In this document: one piece after another, positions 46,001 through 58,499 of the stretch
How positions within the stretch are numbered: the first letter of the stretch is position 1
Layout of the letters: each line of letters begins with the position of its first letter
Assembly: GCF_014898055.3 (NCBI RefSeq)
Contig: NW_023605194.1
Coordinates: forward strand, 65,535,361-65,599,360
Length of the DNA stretch: 64,000 bases
Source of the DNA: Talpa occidentalis
Lineage: Eukaryota; Chordata; Mammalia; Eulipotyphla; Talpidae
Reading direction: 5' to 3'
Notes under the pieces: model-generated
The model's database searches: none
Told to the model about the DNA's origin: nothing
What the model saw: only the letters and a program-made list of their open reading frames with translations
Position numbers and translations under genes: made by a program

Positions 46001-49000
46001 ATTTCAAGTGGACAGAGAGCATGCAGACCTGTTCCCAGACTGGCAGACCCAGTGCGGCTGAGCTCATGAGCCAGGGGAGAGAGGCCAGGCTGAAGGGTGG
46101 AGAGAGCGGGGAGCTGCAGCGCTACCACTCATGACACCAGGCATGAAGATTTCTTCTTTTTTTTTTCCAGTTTACATGCATGCCTGTGCTGTTGGGTTTT
46201 CTTTTCTTTACAATTTACATGGAAGATTTTGTTCTAAGTGGAAGACACCAGTGGGATTGCTAGAGCTGATCACTTTTTTTTTTCATACCTTTTGCACAGG
46301 CCATCTGCTTTGCCAGGAACATGCAGTCATATCTCTCTGTCTTCAACCAATCAATTACAAGAAGAATCTGGGGCCTTGGGTTAGGAATACAGATTCCTGC
46401 ATCCCCAGACCCATTGAACCAGACTCTTGAGTGGCTGCTGTGCACTATATTTTATAGGGGTGCCCCAGGAGATTTGTCTGGTTCAGAATGTTTGGGAAGC
46501 ACTGCTCTGTCTCAGACTGCTGAGAGCAATGAGGTGGCAGCCTGTGAGAGTCAGTCGTGGAACCTAACTGCCAGGAGTGCATTCTTATGAAAATCACTGT
46601 GGGGAACCAGTAAAATTAAAAGAGAAAATCGTTTCAGACTCTCTGGGCCAGCATGGTCAGAGGATGAGTGACAGAGAGGCAGCCAGCATGGAAGGGACTG
46701 GAAGCTAAAACCCTGTAAAGGCTCACAGATATGGGGTCAGGGCTGGGTCTCCAACGCTGACTCAGGGAGCGCTTCTGTTTTCCCTTGGGATCCGTGGTGG
46801 GGAGCTTGACTCCCTTAAGGGGTGAAGGAGCTTGGGTCTCAGTCTCCCCACCTGCAGAACGACTGTGGTAGCCCCTGCCTCTTCGACTGACTACAGCAGT
46901 CACTAAGACCAAGCATTAGAATTAGAAGATCCTTCTTACCCTCTAGCTGTTCAGCAGGAAAGGGCTGCACTACGAAGTGGAGGGCACCACTGCTCCTCCC
47001 AGGCCTGAAAATGTCTAAGGAAGGAGGAAATCACCCACATTTGAGAACCCGAGGGTGTCAGACCCAGTGCTGGGTCCTGGTCTCAGGGAGGCAGCACAAG
47101 GGGCCCCTATGCCCCCATCCCCACCGCCTGCAGAGAGCTCGCCATGGTGCTAAAAATGCCTGGGGGCCTCATCCAGGAGGAGCAGACTGAATGCTCTGCT
47201 CAATTAGCAGCTGTTTTCCCTCTGTGCATTTCTTCCCACCAGCCTTCCTGGACCATGCTCAGGGATGGGACTATGCAGAGGAGTCAAATTCAAATCCTTG
47301 AGGGGCATCCCATCCAGGCTGATGGGAGAGAAATCTAACAGCTAGGGCTTGGAAGGAGGGAAGCCAGTGGACTCGGGCCACATGAGCAGGCAAGGCTTCC
47401 TGATGGCAGGAACCCAGGCTGAGGAGCTATTCACCAGGTGAAGGGGGGGTCAACAGGCCCACACAGGGTGACAGCTGAGAGGCACGCTGGAGCTGGTGCT
47501 GAGGGCTGACAGTGGGGAGCAGGGTGGTAGGTGGGACTTCTGCCCATTTCGCATGCTAAATATCTCTCAGGGTTTCTTACCCCACATGGCCTTCCCTTTC
47601 TTTTCTCTGAAACTTGCCTCACTCCTCCACAGCTGCTCCTGTTCCCCTAGGCCCCGCACCACCCCAGACTCTCATCTCTGCCCCTGCTCACCCAAGTCCA
47701 CCCCCTACATCCTCTGCTAAGGAACCCAACCTCTACTCTAAAGCCCTCCCTGCCTCCTCACCACCTATACAGTGGTGCCCAAGATCCTTGGCCTGGCATC
47801 CAAGGTCTCTCAGTCTCTCTCAAGTGCCCGTCGCTCCTACCTCATTTTGCTATCTTTCCCCCAGCTCACCCCCAGCTGAAGGCCTGCACATGCTCCCTGA
47901 GGCTCTGCGTGTAATCCTGTCCTGTGTCTGCTGGCCTCTGTGCATGTGTGTACGTGTGGTGACTCCCTCGGTGTCCAAGCTCCTCTCTTCTGTCCTCACT
48001 GTCCTGCCCCCTGCCCCCAGGCAAGCTTAGCTCCACTCTCTTCCATTCATCCTTGTTTGTCGTTTTTGTTTTGATGTTGTTTTTAAGGCTTATTTTTATT
48101 TATTTATGCATATAAGAACGGGGGTGTAGGCCAGAGGTGTGGGGGTAAGAGGATTCACCAGAGACAGAGTGGGGAGCAGAACAGGTGGACCTACTGGAAT
48201 ACACTGCTGAGGGGATCGAATTCATGCCTCAGTGGCTGGTGATAACTTGATAGTGCCGAGACTTAACCCCTTGCATCACCAAGGTTTGTAGTTTATAATA
48301 CCCCCATCCCATTAATTTGTATTTGTACCTTCTCCACTCCGTGTGAATTCCTTGAAGGCAGGCTGGAGCTATGTGCAGGTCCACTCTGTGATCCTCATGC
48401 CCAGAGGAGACCCTGGTACACAGCGGGCATCCGTATCATGTTTTGAAGGAATGAACTGAGTGAGTAAGGAGGTCTCTCTTGGTGTTTCTGAAGGGGAGAT
48501 ACTTGGTCCGGCCCTGGCAGAAAACACAGGACTCACCCAGCTTAACATAAGCTGGAATCACCTTCGAGGCCCAGGAGCCGTAGCCTTTGCCAAGGGTTTG
48601 GAGGTAAGAGGCCCCCAACTCACCCTGTCATCTCCTTCGGCTTGTCTCTGGGTCCCAGCTCCCCTGCCTTTGGAACTCTTCAGAAACAAACCTTTCATCT
48701 TGAAGCAAAGCTTAAAGATTATTGCTTTAGGTGACTAATTTTCCTGGCTCCCATTTAATGACTATGACCTACTTGTGCACACTCTCAGGGCACTCACTGA
48801 AGGGGTCAAGCTCATGTGCACCTTCTCCAGACATTCTGCTGGTGGGGAGCATCAGGCAGTGAGGAGACACATTGTCACTGCTGGGCATGTATCCATGTTC
48901 CCTAAGATGACTCCCTTGCACCCTTGGATCCCAGCACACGCTCTCAAACACCTCACCCGCTCCCTGTGAGGTTCACAGTAGATGGGCGGTTCAAGAACCT

Positions 49001-52000
49001 GCCAGGATGGCACAAGGTACCTGCAGTGCCCCAAGTGCCAACCACCTTTGTCAAGTCCTTCTCAGGGAATGGATGTTGCTGCCTTGCCCCCTGACGGGGT
49101 GACCTGAGGGCTTCCCCACAAGAAGACATGTCAGGCTATCATCCCGTGTACTCACAAGCTCTCCTCCTTCCTCCCGTCACAAATCCCTGGATAAGCTTTA
49201 GCCAACAGCCTTCACTGGAGCCTCCTCTGGGTTCCTGGGCTGCTCTGTGCCTGGGGGCGCTTGTCCCTGAGGGGTGCCCAAGCAGATATGAGCACTGTTT
49301 CTCCGGCAGCTGCTGCCACATGGCCAACCCGTAGTCTCTGAAGGTCATTCACATCCACATCCACCTTCCGCACTGTGTTTCTGGCCTTTGGACTCTATCG
49401 GTCACCACCACCCAAGTCACATGACTTCCCAGGAAACTCTGCCTGTCCATACGCGGCCTGTGATCTTTATACCTCGGGTCTCTTGGGTCCTGCGACTGGC
49501 TCCTGGCTTTCTCCACCATTGCATGGGACCCCATGGGGTTGCTCTTTTTGTGCTCCAGGCAAACATCTTCCTGAAAGTGCTGGACATCTCTCACAATGGC
49601 TTTGGAGACCCTGGAGCCTCTGCTGTGGGTGAGGCACTTGCGACCAACAATGTGCTGGAGGAACTCAGCATGAGGTGAGAGCATAGGGTGCTGCCCATGT
49701 CAGTGTCACTGTCCCCAGACTCTGTAGACAGGGTCTCCATGGTAATCTTTCTGGTCTCTCGCCATTTAAATTCTCTAACCTACCACCATCTACTCATGAT
49801 GCAGCTTGGGCCACAAGGATCACCCAGGTCTGTCCTTCCTTGAGTTCATCATTTCCATGTTGGGGCTCATGGTTCCTAGCACACAGGTAGTTGGTGTGAA
49901 GTGAGGCATCTTCAGCAGAGCCTGTGGGTGTGACTGGGTGCTCTGTGTGTGTTCTTCCCTTTCAGAGGAGGAGCAGAGTGTGAGTGGGGCTGGGCAGGGC
50001 CTTGACAAGCGGGCCCTTACTTACGCTCTGCTCAGCACATGACTATTGCCGGCATGCCAAGCTCTCCTGCGGCCCCCAGCACAGTGCCAGCCTCAGCAGA
50101 AAACCAGAGCAGGGACCATAAGCCCAGAGAGGAAAAAATGGCAGACATCAGTCAGGCGATGAGCTGTTGTGGCCGAGCCCCTCCTTGGGGGCTACTAGAG
50201 TGAGCAGGGCCTGCCCACTGCAATCTTGCCCACCTTCCTTCCCATGGAAGGGAAAAGGCCAGAAGAGGCACTGAAAGATGCTGAGAGGCAAGTCCAGTGT
50301 TGGGGTCTGAGAAATCAGAGATGTGGGACTGGCTCGGGAGACGTGGCCAAGAGCAGGGATGAGGACTGGAGTTTAGATCCAAGGTACAAAGTGGGAAGAA
50401 GAAGAGCAGATGTGGGGAGGAGTTTGGGTAGTTTTCCAGAACAGACACTGTTATGGTCATCGATATGGGCACAAGGTGGGGCAGACACATGGGAGCTGCT
50501 GAGTTCTGAGGGCGGCTGTCTCCACCAGGGGTGATGGGTGCTCTGGAGATGCTGGCTGGGTGATCTCCCTCAACACTGGGAGCTGCCAATGAAACATGCT
50601 CGTTATCCACCATTTACACCTAACCTCTCCAGGGTCCAGGGTATCTGTGAAGATGGAATGTGAAGCCTGACCAGGTGCCTGAGCCAGCAGCTCCAGCTGT
50701 GACCTTGAAGTGGTCTGGCTCTGCACAGCTGTTTGCAAGCTAGCGCAACGCACATGTCTTTTTGTTGCAGCAATAACCGCATCTCTGCAACGGGCGCCCT
50801 GAGGCTGGGCCTGGGCCTCCGGGTCAACCAGACACTAAGGATCCTTGTTGTGAGTGTTAGCCTGATTGGGGGGAGGGGAGGCTCAAGCCTGTACCTAGCC
50901 ATGCATATCTCCCTAGCACAACAGCAGTGGGAGGTACATATTCCAGAACCTAGATGAGGGTCTCAGAAAGGAAACCTCCTGGCTTCCTTTGGGGCCACGA
51001 CTTCCCCTTTTCAACCCCTCACTCATTTCTGGCCTGGGCCAGAGTCTCACTTCTTCAGATTCCTCCTCACTTCATCCTTCCGTCCTAGTGGCATGGCATC
51101 CCACCCTTCCTGCCATCCCTCCTTCTCAGCTCCCTGCAGTGTTGCTCTGCTGCTGATGGTGAGGAGCACTCTTGCTTCCCCTTTGTCTTCTTCCCTGAGC
51201 TTCCTCTGGCCTTGCTGGAAGTCAGCGTGTGAGCCTAGGTGTCAGACTGAGTCCCCTGCTCAGACCTACCCAAGGTCTTGGGCGCACAGCAGGGGCTCTC
51301 TTGTCAATGGAGAGGGAGTGCGGAGAGGGCTGGGAGCTTAAGACAGAGAAGGGAAGATGCAATCAAGGGTGGAGCATGTGACTGGGGACACTCATCAGTT
51401 CCAGGGGCTATCCAGCCCTGCCTGGCCTTCAGCTCCTTCAGCTGACAGAGCAGCCCCCGCAGCGCCCTCAACCCCAGCCTGTGGTTCACCTGGTTACCCC
51501 CTCCTCCACCTTCAACCCCGCTGGAACATAGACCTCTTCTGAGCTCTGGATCCACGTTTCCACCTGCTGTATGGTGCCTCGGATCTCCTGTTGGCCAGCT
51601 GGATTCTGAGAGTAAAGCCTCTAAGAGCTGCCTAGTCAGGCTGGGCGGCTGGAGGGAGGGTGGAGGGGTACTTCTCATGGAATCACAAGCTGGGGCCCAG
51701 TGCTTGTCCCTCTTTCCCACACTTACCCTTCCTTAGCTCTCTTCTCCTGCAGAATGCTCGGGCAGCCTGCTCCTCCTGCTTTGCACTTCCCCTCCTAGAA
51801 TTCTGTTGCCTGTCAGTTTCCAACACTTCCTTCCCACCTGCTACCAGGCGATTTTTCTAAACCAGAAACTTGACCCTGTGCCTCCCTGCTTTAAGCCCTT
51901 CAGTGTGGTTCCCTTCAGGATAAATTCAAGCATAGTAGTGCATCTTTCACTAAACTCTTTTCACTAAGCTGAACTTTCACTAAATCTGAGCTCTGCCTCC

Positions 52001-52956
52001 TTCCCTCCTACTGGCAGCACATAATGGCTCTCGCTCCCCGAGCTGCTCAGAACTCTCTGCGCACACAGGGCTTCATCTCCCCTCTGCTGTGTTCCTGCTG
52101 CTCTTTCCCACCTCAGCTGTAAACTTCCACTCAGGTGTTTTATTCTGCCCCCCTCAAACTTTACCTCCCAGGTAGAGCTTGGGGGCACTATCTCATTGCA
52201 CTGATCACACTGCATGTGTATGATGTTTCCTTTCCCCCCTCTCCCTCCAACAGGTGAGTTCTTTCAGGGTTGGGGCGTGTCTTGTCTGTATTGTCGGCAC
52301 CAGCTCACAGTCAGCACTGGGTGGGTCCTTAGCCAGCATTCACTCCCTCCTCCTCCTCCTGTTTGAGGGAGACACCTTCTGAGCTGAGACAGCGGGGCCA
52401 ACCTGAGCCATGTCATCAGATACCTGCCTTCTCTTTCGCATTACTGTCTTACTCCCCAGGCTCAGCTTCTCTTAGTGTTGCGTGTGTTTGTGTCTGTGTT
52501 TCTTAGGTGTCGAGGAATCCTATGCAAAGTGAAGGCTGCTTTGCTGTTCTCAAGTCTGTCCAGGATAATTCAGCATCTGCCATAGAACTGCTGGATTTCT
52601 CTGTAAGAGCTTCTCACAAACTGTACCTCTTGTTGAATAGTCCTGTGAGGTGTTATTTCTGTTTAAAGGAAGCAAGTGGGGATTAGAGAAACAGAGGTCC
52701 CTGCCCAGATACATAGTGTGGTCAAGTCCAAATTCTAGCCCCAGGCCTGAATGTAGGTCATTATACCACTCTGGCTCCATTATGCACCCCGGATGGGGGT
52801 ACTTCTGTGATCTACTCCGCAGGCACCCCTGGCTTCTCCTTTAACAGAGAGAGGAGAGAGAGAGAGGAGAGAGAGGGGAGAGAGGGGAGAGAGGGGAGAG
52901 AGGGGAGAGAGGGGAGAGAGGGGAGAGAGGGGAGAGAGGGGAGAGAGGGGAGAGAG

Positions 52957-52994
<38 letters not shown>

Positions 52995-55900
52995 CTCAGC
53001 AGCATGATGCTCACTGCTTGCTGGAGTTTAGATTTGCGGGTTCAGCCCTTGTAAAGTGATCCGCCTCCCAACCTGGCCTTACTGCCTGCAGGTGGTTCAT
53101 GGGGCTGGAAAATCTGCTTGTGTGGCCGAAGGAGGTTAGGTTCCCTTTTCATTCAGTTCCACCTTCTTAACGGGGGAGGGGGGGGGTTTGGGGAGGGACC
53201 CTGACATTTTTCCAAGGCAGTTAAACTTGAAGAGAATCCCCAGATGCAAATTATTAAAAGAAAGATACCAATTATTCTAACCCTGCTTTATTTCAACCCA
53301 GATTTGTGTCTTTCCAGAGATGTGTTTTTATAGTTCTGATCCCTCAGGTCTAAAACAATTGATGTGTAGCATCCTTACTGTGTCCTTCCATCTGCCTAGT
53401 CTCTACAACTCCAAAGCCAGAGACTTGTGCCCTTGACCAGTTTCCTTCTGCTTTAAGAATTCCTGTCGGCACTGAATTTGAATATTCTTTTTCAAAAAAA
53501 GATTTACTTACTATAGGGGCAGTGTAAAGGGCAGGACTGGACACGGTGCAGGTTTTCTGATCCCATGCAGACCGGGTAAAGGAGGAGTCAGAGTCCTCAG
53601 TGGTTTTTTGCAGGTCTTTTATTGGGGTTCACCAGGCATATGGCAGGAAGGGGTGCTGGCAGGCCTCCCAGCCCCCAGCAAGTCTTCACTCTATCTGAGC
53701 TCTCTGGAGTTCGTTCGGCTGCTTCTCGGCTTCTCTTTCGGCTTCGGCTTCTTTCTCAGCTTCTTGGCTTCTACTGGCGTCCCTGTGACGCCGCCCTTAA
53801 AAGCACAGTCTTAGCCCAGGTGAATCCCATCTACCTATGCCCACACCCTATTCCAGGTGCCCGCCATCAGGCATGCATTCAGGACAAGGATCCATTATCT
53901 ATCCTGATGGCGGAAGGGCAGAAAAGCCTGACATTTTCTTTACCCTACAGGCAGGAATGGCCATGGAGCAGGTTTTCTATGATTCCGTGCAGATGGGGTG
54001 ATGGAGGAAAGAGTCCTGGAGCCCTCAGTGGCTTTTGCAGGCTTTTATTGGGATTACCAGGTACACGGCAGGCAGGGGCACTGGGGGGCCGGGAGGCTGA
54101 CAGGCCTCCCTGCCCCAGCAAGTGCTCACTCTATCTGGGCTCTCTGGCGTTCTCTGGTGGCCTTGTTCTCGTGGTGCTTCTGCTTCTGCTTCTCTGCTTC
54201 TTGCTGGCGTCCCTGTGACCCTGCCCTTAAAAGCCCAGTCTTAGCCCAGGTGAATCCCATCTACCTATGTCCACACCCTACTCCAGGGGCCCGCCATCAG
54301 GCATGCATTCAAGACTACAAGGATCCGTCATCTATCCTGATGGCGGGAGGGCAGAAAAGCCTGATACTTTTTACCTTACCCTACAGTCCACCCCCCAGGG
54401 TTTTTGACAGACAGTCTATACAAGTGTAGGCTAAGGTAAAAGTATCAGGCTTTTCTGCCCTCCCTCCACTAGGATAGAATACTGAACCCTGCAGTCCCGA
54501 ATGCATGCCTGATGGCGGGCACCTGGAATAGTGTGGGCATATGTAGATGGAATTCACCTGGGCTAAGACTGGGCTTTTACGGGTGGTGTCACAGGGATGC
54601 CAGAAGAAGCAGCGAAGCAGGAACGAAAGCAGAGAACCACGAGAGAATAAATGGCCACGAGAGAACGCTGGAGAGCCCAGAGAGAGTGAGGACTTGCTGC
54701 CTGCCAGCCTCCCGGCCCCCTGGCACCCCTGCCTGTGGTGTGCCTGGTAAATCCCAATAAAAGCCTGCAAAAGCCACTGAGGGCTCCAGGACTTCTCCTT
54801 TACCCAGACTGCTGGATCAGAAAACCTGCACTGTGTCCGTTCCTGCCCTTCACAACAAGTCATATACGTTTCTCTTGGCAATAGAACACTGCAGCCATGA
54901 CCCACAAAAGCAAATGAAATATATAACAAAATACAACAGAACACAAGTAAGTCCAGGCAGGGCACCAACATGCAAAAGATAATTATTGGCACCAGCAGAT
55001 GATCCACCACTTCTGCTGCCAAAGGCACTATTCATACGAGGGAGGGGAACCACTCACAGCATCTGCCGTAACACATCAGGAGCCGTCAGGTTTCCTGTCC
55101 TTCTCTGGCTGTGGTCTCGGCCACAAGCCACACACCGCATCCACCCCCAGGATGCACTAGCTCTGGGATTGGCGATTGTGTACTGTTGGGGGTAAACGCC
55201 AACCCTCAGGGTTTCTGTCTGTGGTTGCTCCAACATTTGGCTTTCATAGCCACCCATGCAACACGCAGACCCCTGCACTCAGGCCAACCCGCTGCACAAG
55301 CACATGGGTCGGGGATCCACACTCCACATGCGGCCTCTCTTGGGTCCCCCCTCTTTGGCTTGGGCTCCATCCCAAGCCACATTCCCCACCTGTCCCCTAA
55401 GGACGGGTTCCTCAGCTCCTCACCCTCACTCAAGAACGAGCAGGGCATCACCCACAGGTGATTTTACGAGACTCACTGGCCTTCCTCAGCTTACTTAGTG
55501 CTTAACAGCCTCTCAGGGCTTCCCAAACTTAGCATCAGTACCAGTTTTTGCCTTCCCAGTTGGCTTTTCTCCTCTGTCTCGCTGCTGGGCAGTACACAGG
55601 CCTGCTTTTGGCCATCAAGGCCTACTGGCCACCCCCAGATTCCCATCTCCTGGGGTTTACAAATGAAACTGTTCCACCCCCAGGGTCCCAAAACATATCA
55701 ACCTGCAAGGTCCTCTGCCTTCTGGCGGGATTGTCAGTCCAACTCCATTAGTCCAAGTCCATCAGGCCTCTCCCTGCATCAGCACTGGGGAGCTCCAAAT
55801 TCTGGTCCTTTCTTTCCCCGATGATTCTGCTGCCTCAGGGGTCTTTGGCTGGTCCTCTTGGGCCATCTCCTTCATGCGAGGTCTCGGACCTTGTCCATCT

Positions 55901-58077
55901 GTAGTTACCGGACCTTGTCCATCTCCTGTGCCACCACGACGCCTCCAGCATTGTCACAGGCTCTCAGTCTGCTCCAGAGGTCCCTTCTGAGGTCTTCACA
56001 GGTCTCCATACCCATCTGCATGGATCATACTGCTGACTACCCCAATTGTAGGGGCAGGAATGGCCACGGAGCAGGTTTTCTATGATCCCATGCAGATGGG
56101 GTAAAGAAGGAAAGAGTCCTGGAGCCCTCAGTGGCTTTTGCAGGCTTTTATTGGGATTACCAGGTACACGGCAGGCAGGGGCACTGGGGGGCCCTGCCCC
56201 CAGCAAGTGCTCACTCTATCTGGGCTCTCCGGCGTTCTCTGGTGGCCTTGTTCTCGTGGTTCTTCTGCTTCTGCTTCTCTGCTTCTTTCTCGGCTTCTCT
56301 GCTTCTTGCTGGCATCCCTGTGACACCGCCCTTAAAAGCCCAGTCTTAGCCCAGGCGAATCCCATCTACATCTGCCCACACCCTATTCCAGGTGCCCGCC
56401 ATCAGGCATGCATTCGGGACCACAGGGTTCCGTCATCTATCCTACTAGCGGGAGGGCAGAAAAGCCTGAAACTTTTTACCTTATTCTACACTTATTTATA
56501 CAAGAACCGGGGTACAGGCCAGAGGTGCAGGAGGGTGAGAGGATTCACCAGAGACAGAGTGGGGAGCAGAACAGGCAGACTGACTGAAACACTCTGCTGA
56601 GGGGAGAAGCGGATAAGACAGGAGAGGTCTGCCGCGCCATGTGGGTTTCTCCCTGGCCGGCCGACATCGAACCCGCACTGCAGAGGCTGCGGACAGCTTC
56701 ACAGCACTGCGCTCAGCCCGCTGCACCACCAGGGAGGCCCCTGAATTCGAACATTCTTAAAAAACAAGAAATGGAATGGCATATCGTAATGCCAGCAAAG
56801 CACAGAGCAGGTTTTGGATGATACAGGCAGACAGGTAAAGGAGGAGTCCTGGAGCCCTCGATGGCTTTTTCAGGCTTTTAATAATCTTTCTACCCCATCT
56901 GTAGTGAGGCAACAGGTGCAGGGCTGGCAGGGAGGCCTGGGGGCCAGAAGGCTGGCTGACTTCCTCGCCCCGGCGAATCTTCGCTCTTTCTGGGCTCTCT
57001 GGTGTTCTCTTGTGGTCTGTCCGCTGGTCTCTGCTGTACTCCACTGCACAGTTCTCTGCCGCCTTTGCCTCTGCTGCCGCCCTTATATGCTCAGGCCCCA
57101 GGCTCAGATGTGCCCACTCATGCGTGCGCACACCACGCTCGAGGGTCTGCCTTCAGGCGTGCGTGTAAGACCACAGTTGTCGCTCATCGATGCTAGTGGC
57201 GGGAGGGCGGAAAAACCCTGATCGCTTCCATTTACTCTACACATATGAGATTGTCCTGCCAAAAGACATACTTATTCAATACAACGTATGGTTATCATCA
57301 GAAACTTAGTGTAATGAGAACACCACAGAGTTTGGAATGAGACAGGCCTGGGTCCAAATTCTAGTCAGCATGGGATTCTGATTAGAGATCAACACTAGGC
57401 AAGATGCAATTTTCTGTTTACTTATTCCTTCACTGCTGTCATTAGTCTAATCTGATGCTCACAGATTTTATCCTCAGTTTTTAGGGAAATACTTCTGAAT
57501 CCTTACACTTGATGCGAAATTATTCCCGGGACTCAGTCTTGTCTTTATGTGAAACAAGGCTAATACCTACCACTCGGGGTCAGGCCTGTGCAGAGGAAGA
57601 CTCAATGAGTACTAGGTCTTTATCCCCAAGCCTTTATTTTTGATTTTTATTGAGAAATATCTATGCCAAAAAAGAGCAGATAGATTGAGTAGAGTTCAGT
57701 GAATTTCTGCCAGCAGCATGTAACGTACATAACCAACCCCCCGATCAAGAAATAGAACAGGACCCTCCAAGTCCCCCTTGAGTCCCTTTCCTTCTCCATT
57801 TGAATGACTTGGGGAATAATGAGATTGTCATCCACAGGAAAGAAGTCACCTTAAGGTCTTCGAGCTCTTGTGTGCTGTAGGTAAAACACGTCAAGTTCTC
57901 AGAAAGGGATAACGCATTGCTTTGTGCTGGGTTTCTCCTCAGAATATCCACGTGAACAGAGAGTTTGATGACCTTGCTAGTTCCACGAAGGTAATTCTCC
58001 CAGCACTTTGCATAAAGACTGCTGCTCATAGAGTGGAATACAAAAAAGAGTTGCTGCCAGTGTCTGACCCTAAATGA
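43096..58077 (+). CDS. LRRC74B: Leucine-rich repeat-containing protein 74B (LRRC74B), nine coding exons
   Basis: Exons are 43096-43222, 43839-43981, 44423-44555, 45425-45631, 48494-48603, 49559-49674, 50771-50849, 52507-52602 and 57943-58077. All have AG/GT borders and join in frame to 381 residues, near the human ~392. The N-terminus is acidic (DSDSDLE). Then come ribonuclease-inhibitor-type leucine-rich repeats, about 28 residues each: LRHRGLGPQ, LDLRDSGLRGADVE, VDLSENLLGA, VQLAGNHLEEQ, LDLSYNQLNDQA, LNISWNHLRGPGA, LDISHNGFGDPGA and SNNRISATGA. The last exon gives a short charged tail ending in VSDPK. The function is not known. The last intron is 5.3 kb and full of LTR elements, so the last exon is easily missed. 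The upstream neighbour is P2RX6, head to head. Confidence 0.9.
44799..44829 (+). repeat. G-rich run in LRRC74B intron 3
   Basis: Two long G runs separated by one C (GGGGGGGGCGGGGGGGGG core) are preceded by GGTGG and followed by AGGG. The composition allows G-quadruplex formation on the sense strand. Confidence 0.7.
48085..48282 (-). mobile_element. tRNA-derived SINE, older subfamily, internally deleted
   Basis: The tail side (GGCTTATTTTTATTTATTTATGCATATAAG) is left, and the head (cttaaccccttgcatcaccaagg) right. About 80 bases of the middle are missing after 'gctgaggggat'. It lies in LRRC74B intron 4. Confidence 0.8.
52844..52993 (+). repeat. GA-rich microsatellite (GGGAGAGA and GA units)
   Basis: About 150 bases of GGGAGAGA repeats grade into plain GA repeats, in LRRC74B intron 8. 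The long frame through it (Arg-Glu-Gly repeats, 52807-53007) is a by-product of the repeat and not a gene. Confidence 0.95.
53523..53949 (-). mobile_element. Solo LTR nested 11 bases inside the third element's 3' LTR
   Basis: It is 427 bp from TGTAAAGG to CCCTACA. GGCAG is duplicated at 53518-53522 and 53950-53954. The host LTR is interrupted right after its first 11 bases and resumes with 'gaatggcc'. Confidence 0.9.
54425..54854 (+). mobile_element. Solo LTR nested in the third element's interior, sense to LRRC74B
   Basis: It is 430 bp from TGTAGGC to CTTCACA. ACAAG is duplicated at 54420-54424 and 54855-54859. It carries an AATAAAAG signal at 54757 in the same orientation as LRRC74B, so it could cause premature polyadenylation in the intron. 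Confidence 0.92.
56047..56490 (-). repeat. 5' LTR of the third element
   Basis: It is 444 bp from TGTAGGGG to TTCTACA on the plus strand. The same variable segment (tctgcttctgcttctctgc type on the plus strand) is at about 56250-56310. Confidence 0.9.
56785..57241 (-). mobile_element. Diverged solo LTR of the same family
   Basis: It is 457 bp, with the first base changed (CGTAATGCC for TGTA...) and the end CTCTACA. CATAT is duplicated at 56780-56784 and 57242-57246. It is the most divergent long LTR in the window ('ccttcaggcgtgcgtg' for 'catcaggcatgcattc') and is probably an older subfamily. It lies between exons 8 and 9 of LRRC74B. Confidence 0.88.
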
Positions 58078-58499
58078 CTACGGAGTATGGCTTCCTCATC
58101 TCCCATCAGTCACTTCAGCTCTCATGCTGAGGATTCTGGCCGTTCAGATGCCTTATTGCCCCTTGAGTCTGAATTGAGTCTCCTGTCAACCAGGTGGTAA
58201 GTCCTGTGGAGCCAACCTTCACCGTGACTTGATACCCTGTGGCCCCTGCACTAATTGGGACCTTCCTTTACCTTCACTCAACACAGACTCATATTATGTG
58301 CTGCAAATTGTGCTGGGCAGTGTGTCAAAGGTGCCCAAACAACCTTTTTCCCTGGTGCTCTACCTTGGAAGGCAATTGAAATGTAAGGAGGTATGCAACT
58401 GATATGCCCAAATTCAACGTACAGAATGCATGCTGACACAACTTTTTGGGAAGGCAATTTATTATTATGCACGCTAAACTGCCGGTGCCCTCTGTTCCA

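Larger units (their letters stand above)
53512..56490 (-). mobile_element. Third LTR element (provirus form) in LRRC74B intron 8, with two nested LTRs
   Basis: The 3' LTR is 53512-54385 (split) and the 5' LTR 56047-56490. CTTAC (53507-53511) and CTTAT (56491-56495) are the probable duplication with one change. The purine tract is at 54386-54399 and the primer-binding site at 56027-56044. The interior, without the nested LTR, is about 1.2 kb and matches the interior of the elements at 13-18 kb along its length. No gag-pol is visible. It lies antisense to LRRC74B. Confidence 0.9.
53490..56740 (-). mobile_element. Older SINE split by an LTR element
   Basis: The tail piece (53490-53511) and the rest of the SINE (56491-56740) are separated by the LTR element. 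The SINE has its own duplication, CTGAATTTGAATATTCTT at 53472-53489 and a two-change copy at 56741-56758. So the SINE was there first. Confidence 0.85.

Noticed and set aside
52807..53007. Open frame of Arg-Glu-Gly repeats
   Set aside because: It is produced entirely by the GA-rich microsatellite and lies in an LRRC74B intron.
53512..57241. A tandem array of repeats, at first sight a satellite or CRISPR-like array
   Set aside because: Each unit has LTR ends and its own target duplication. They are nested retroelement insertions, and the host is a mammal.
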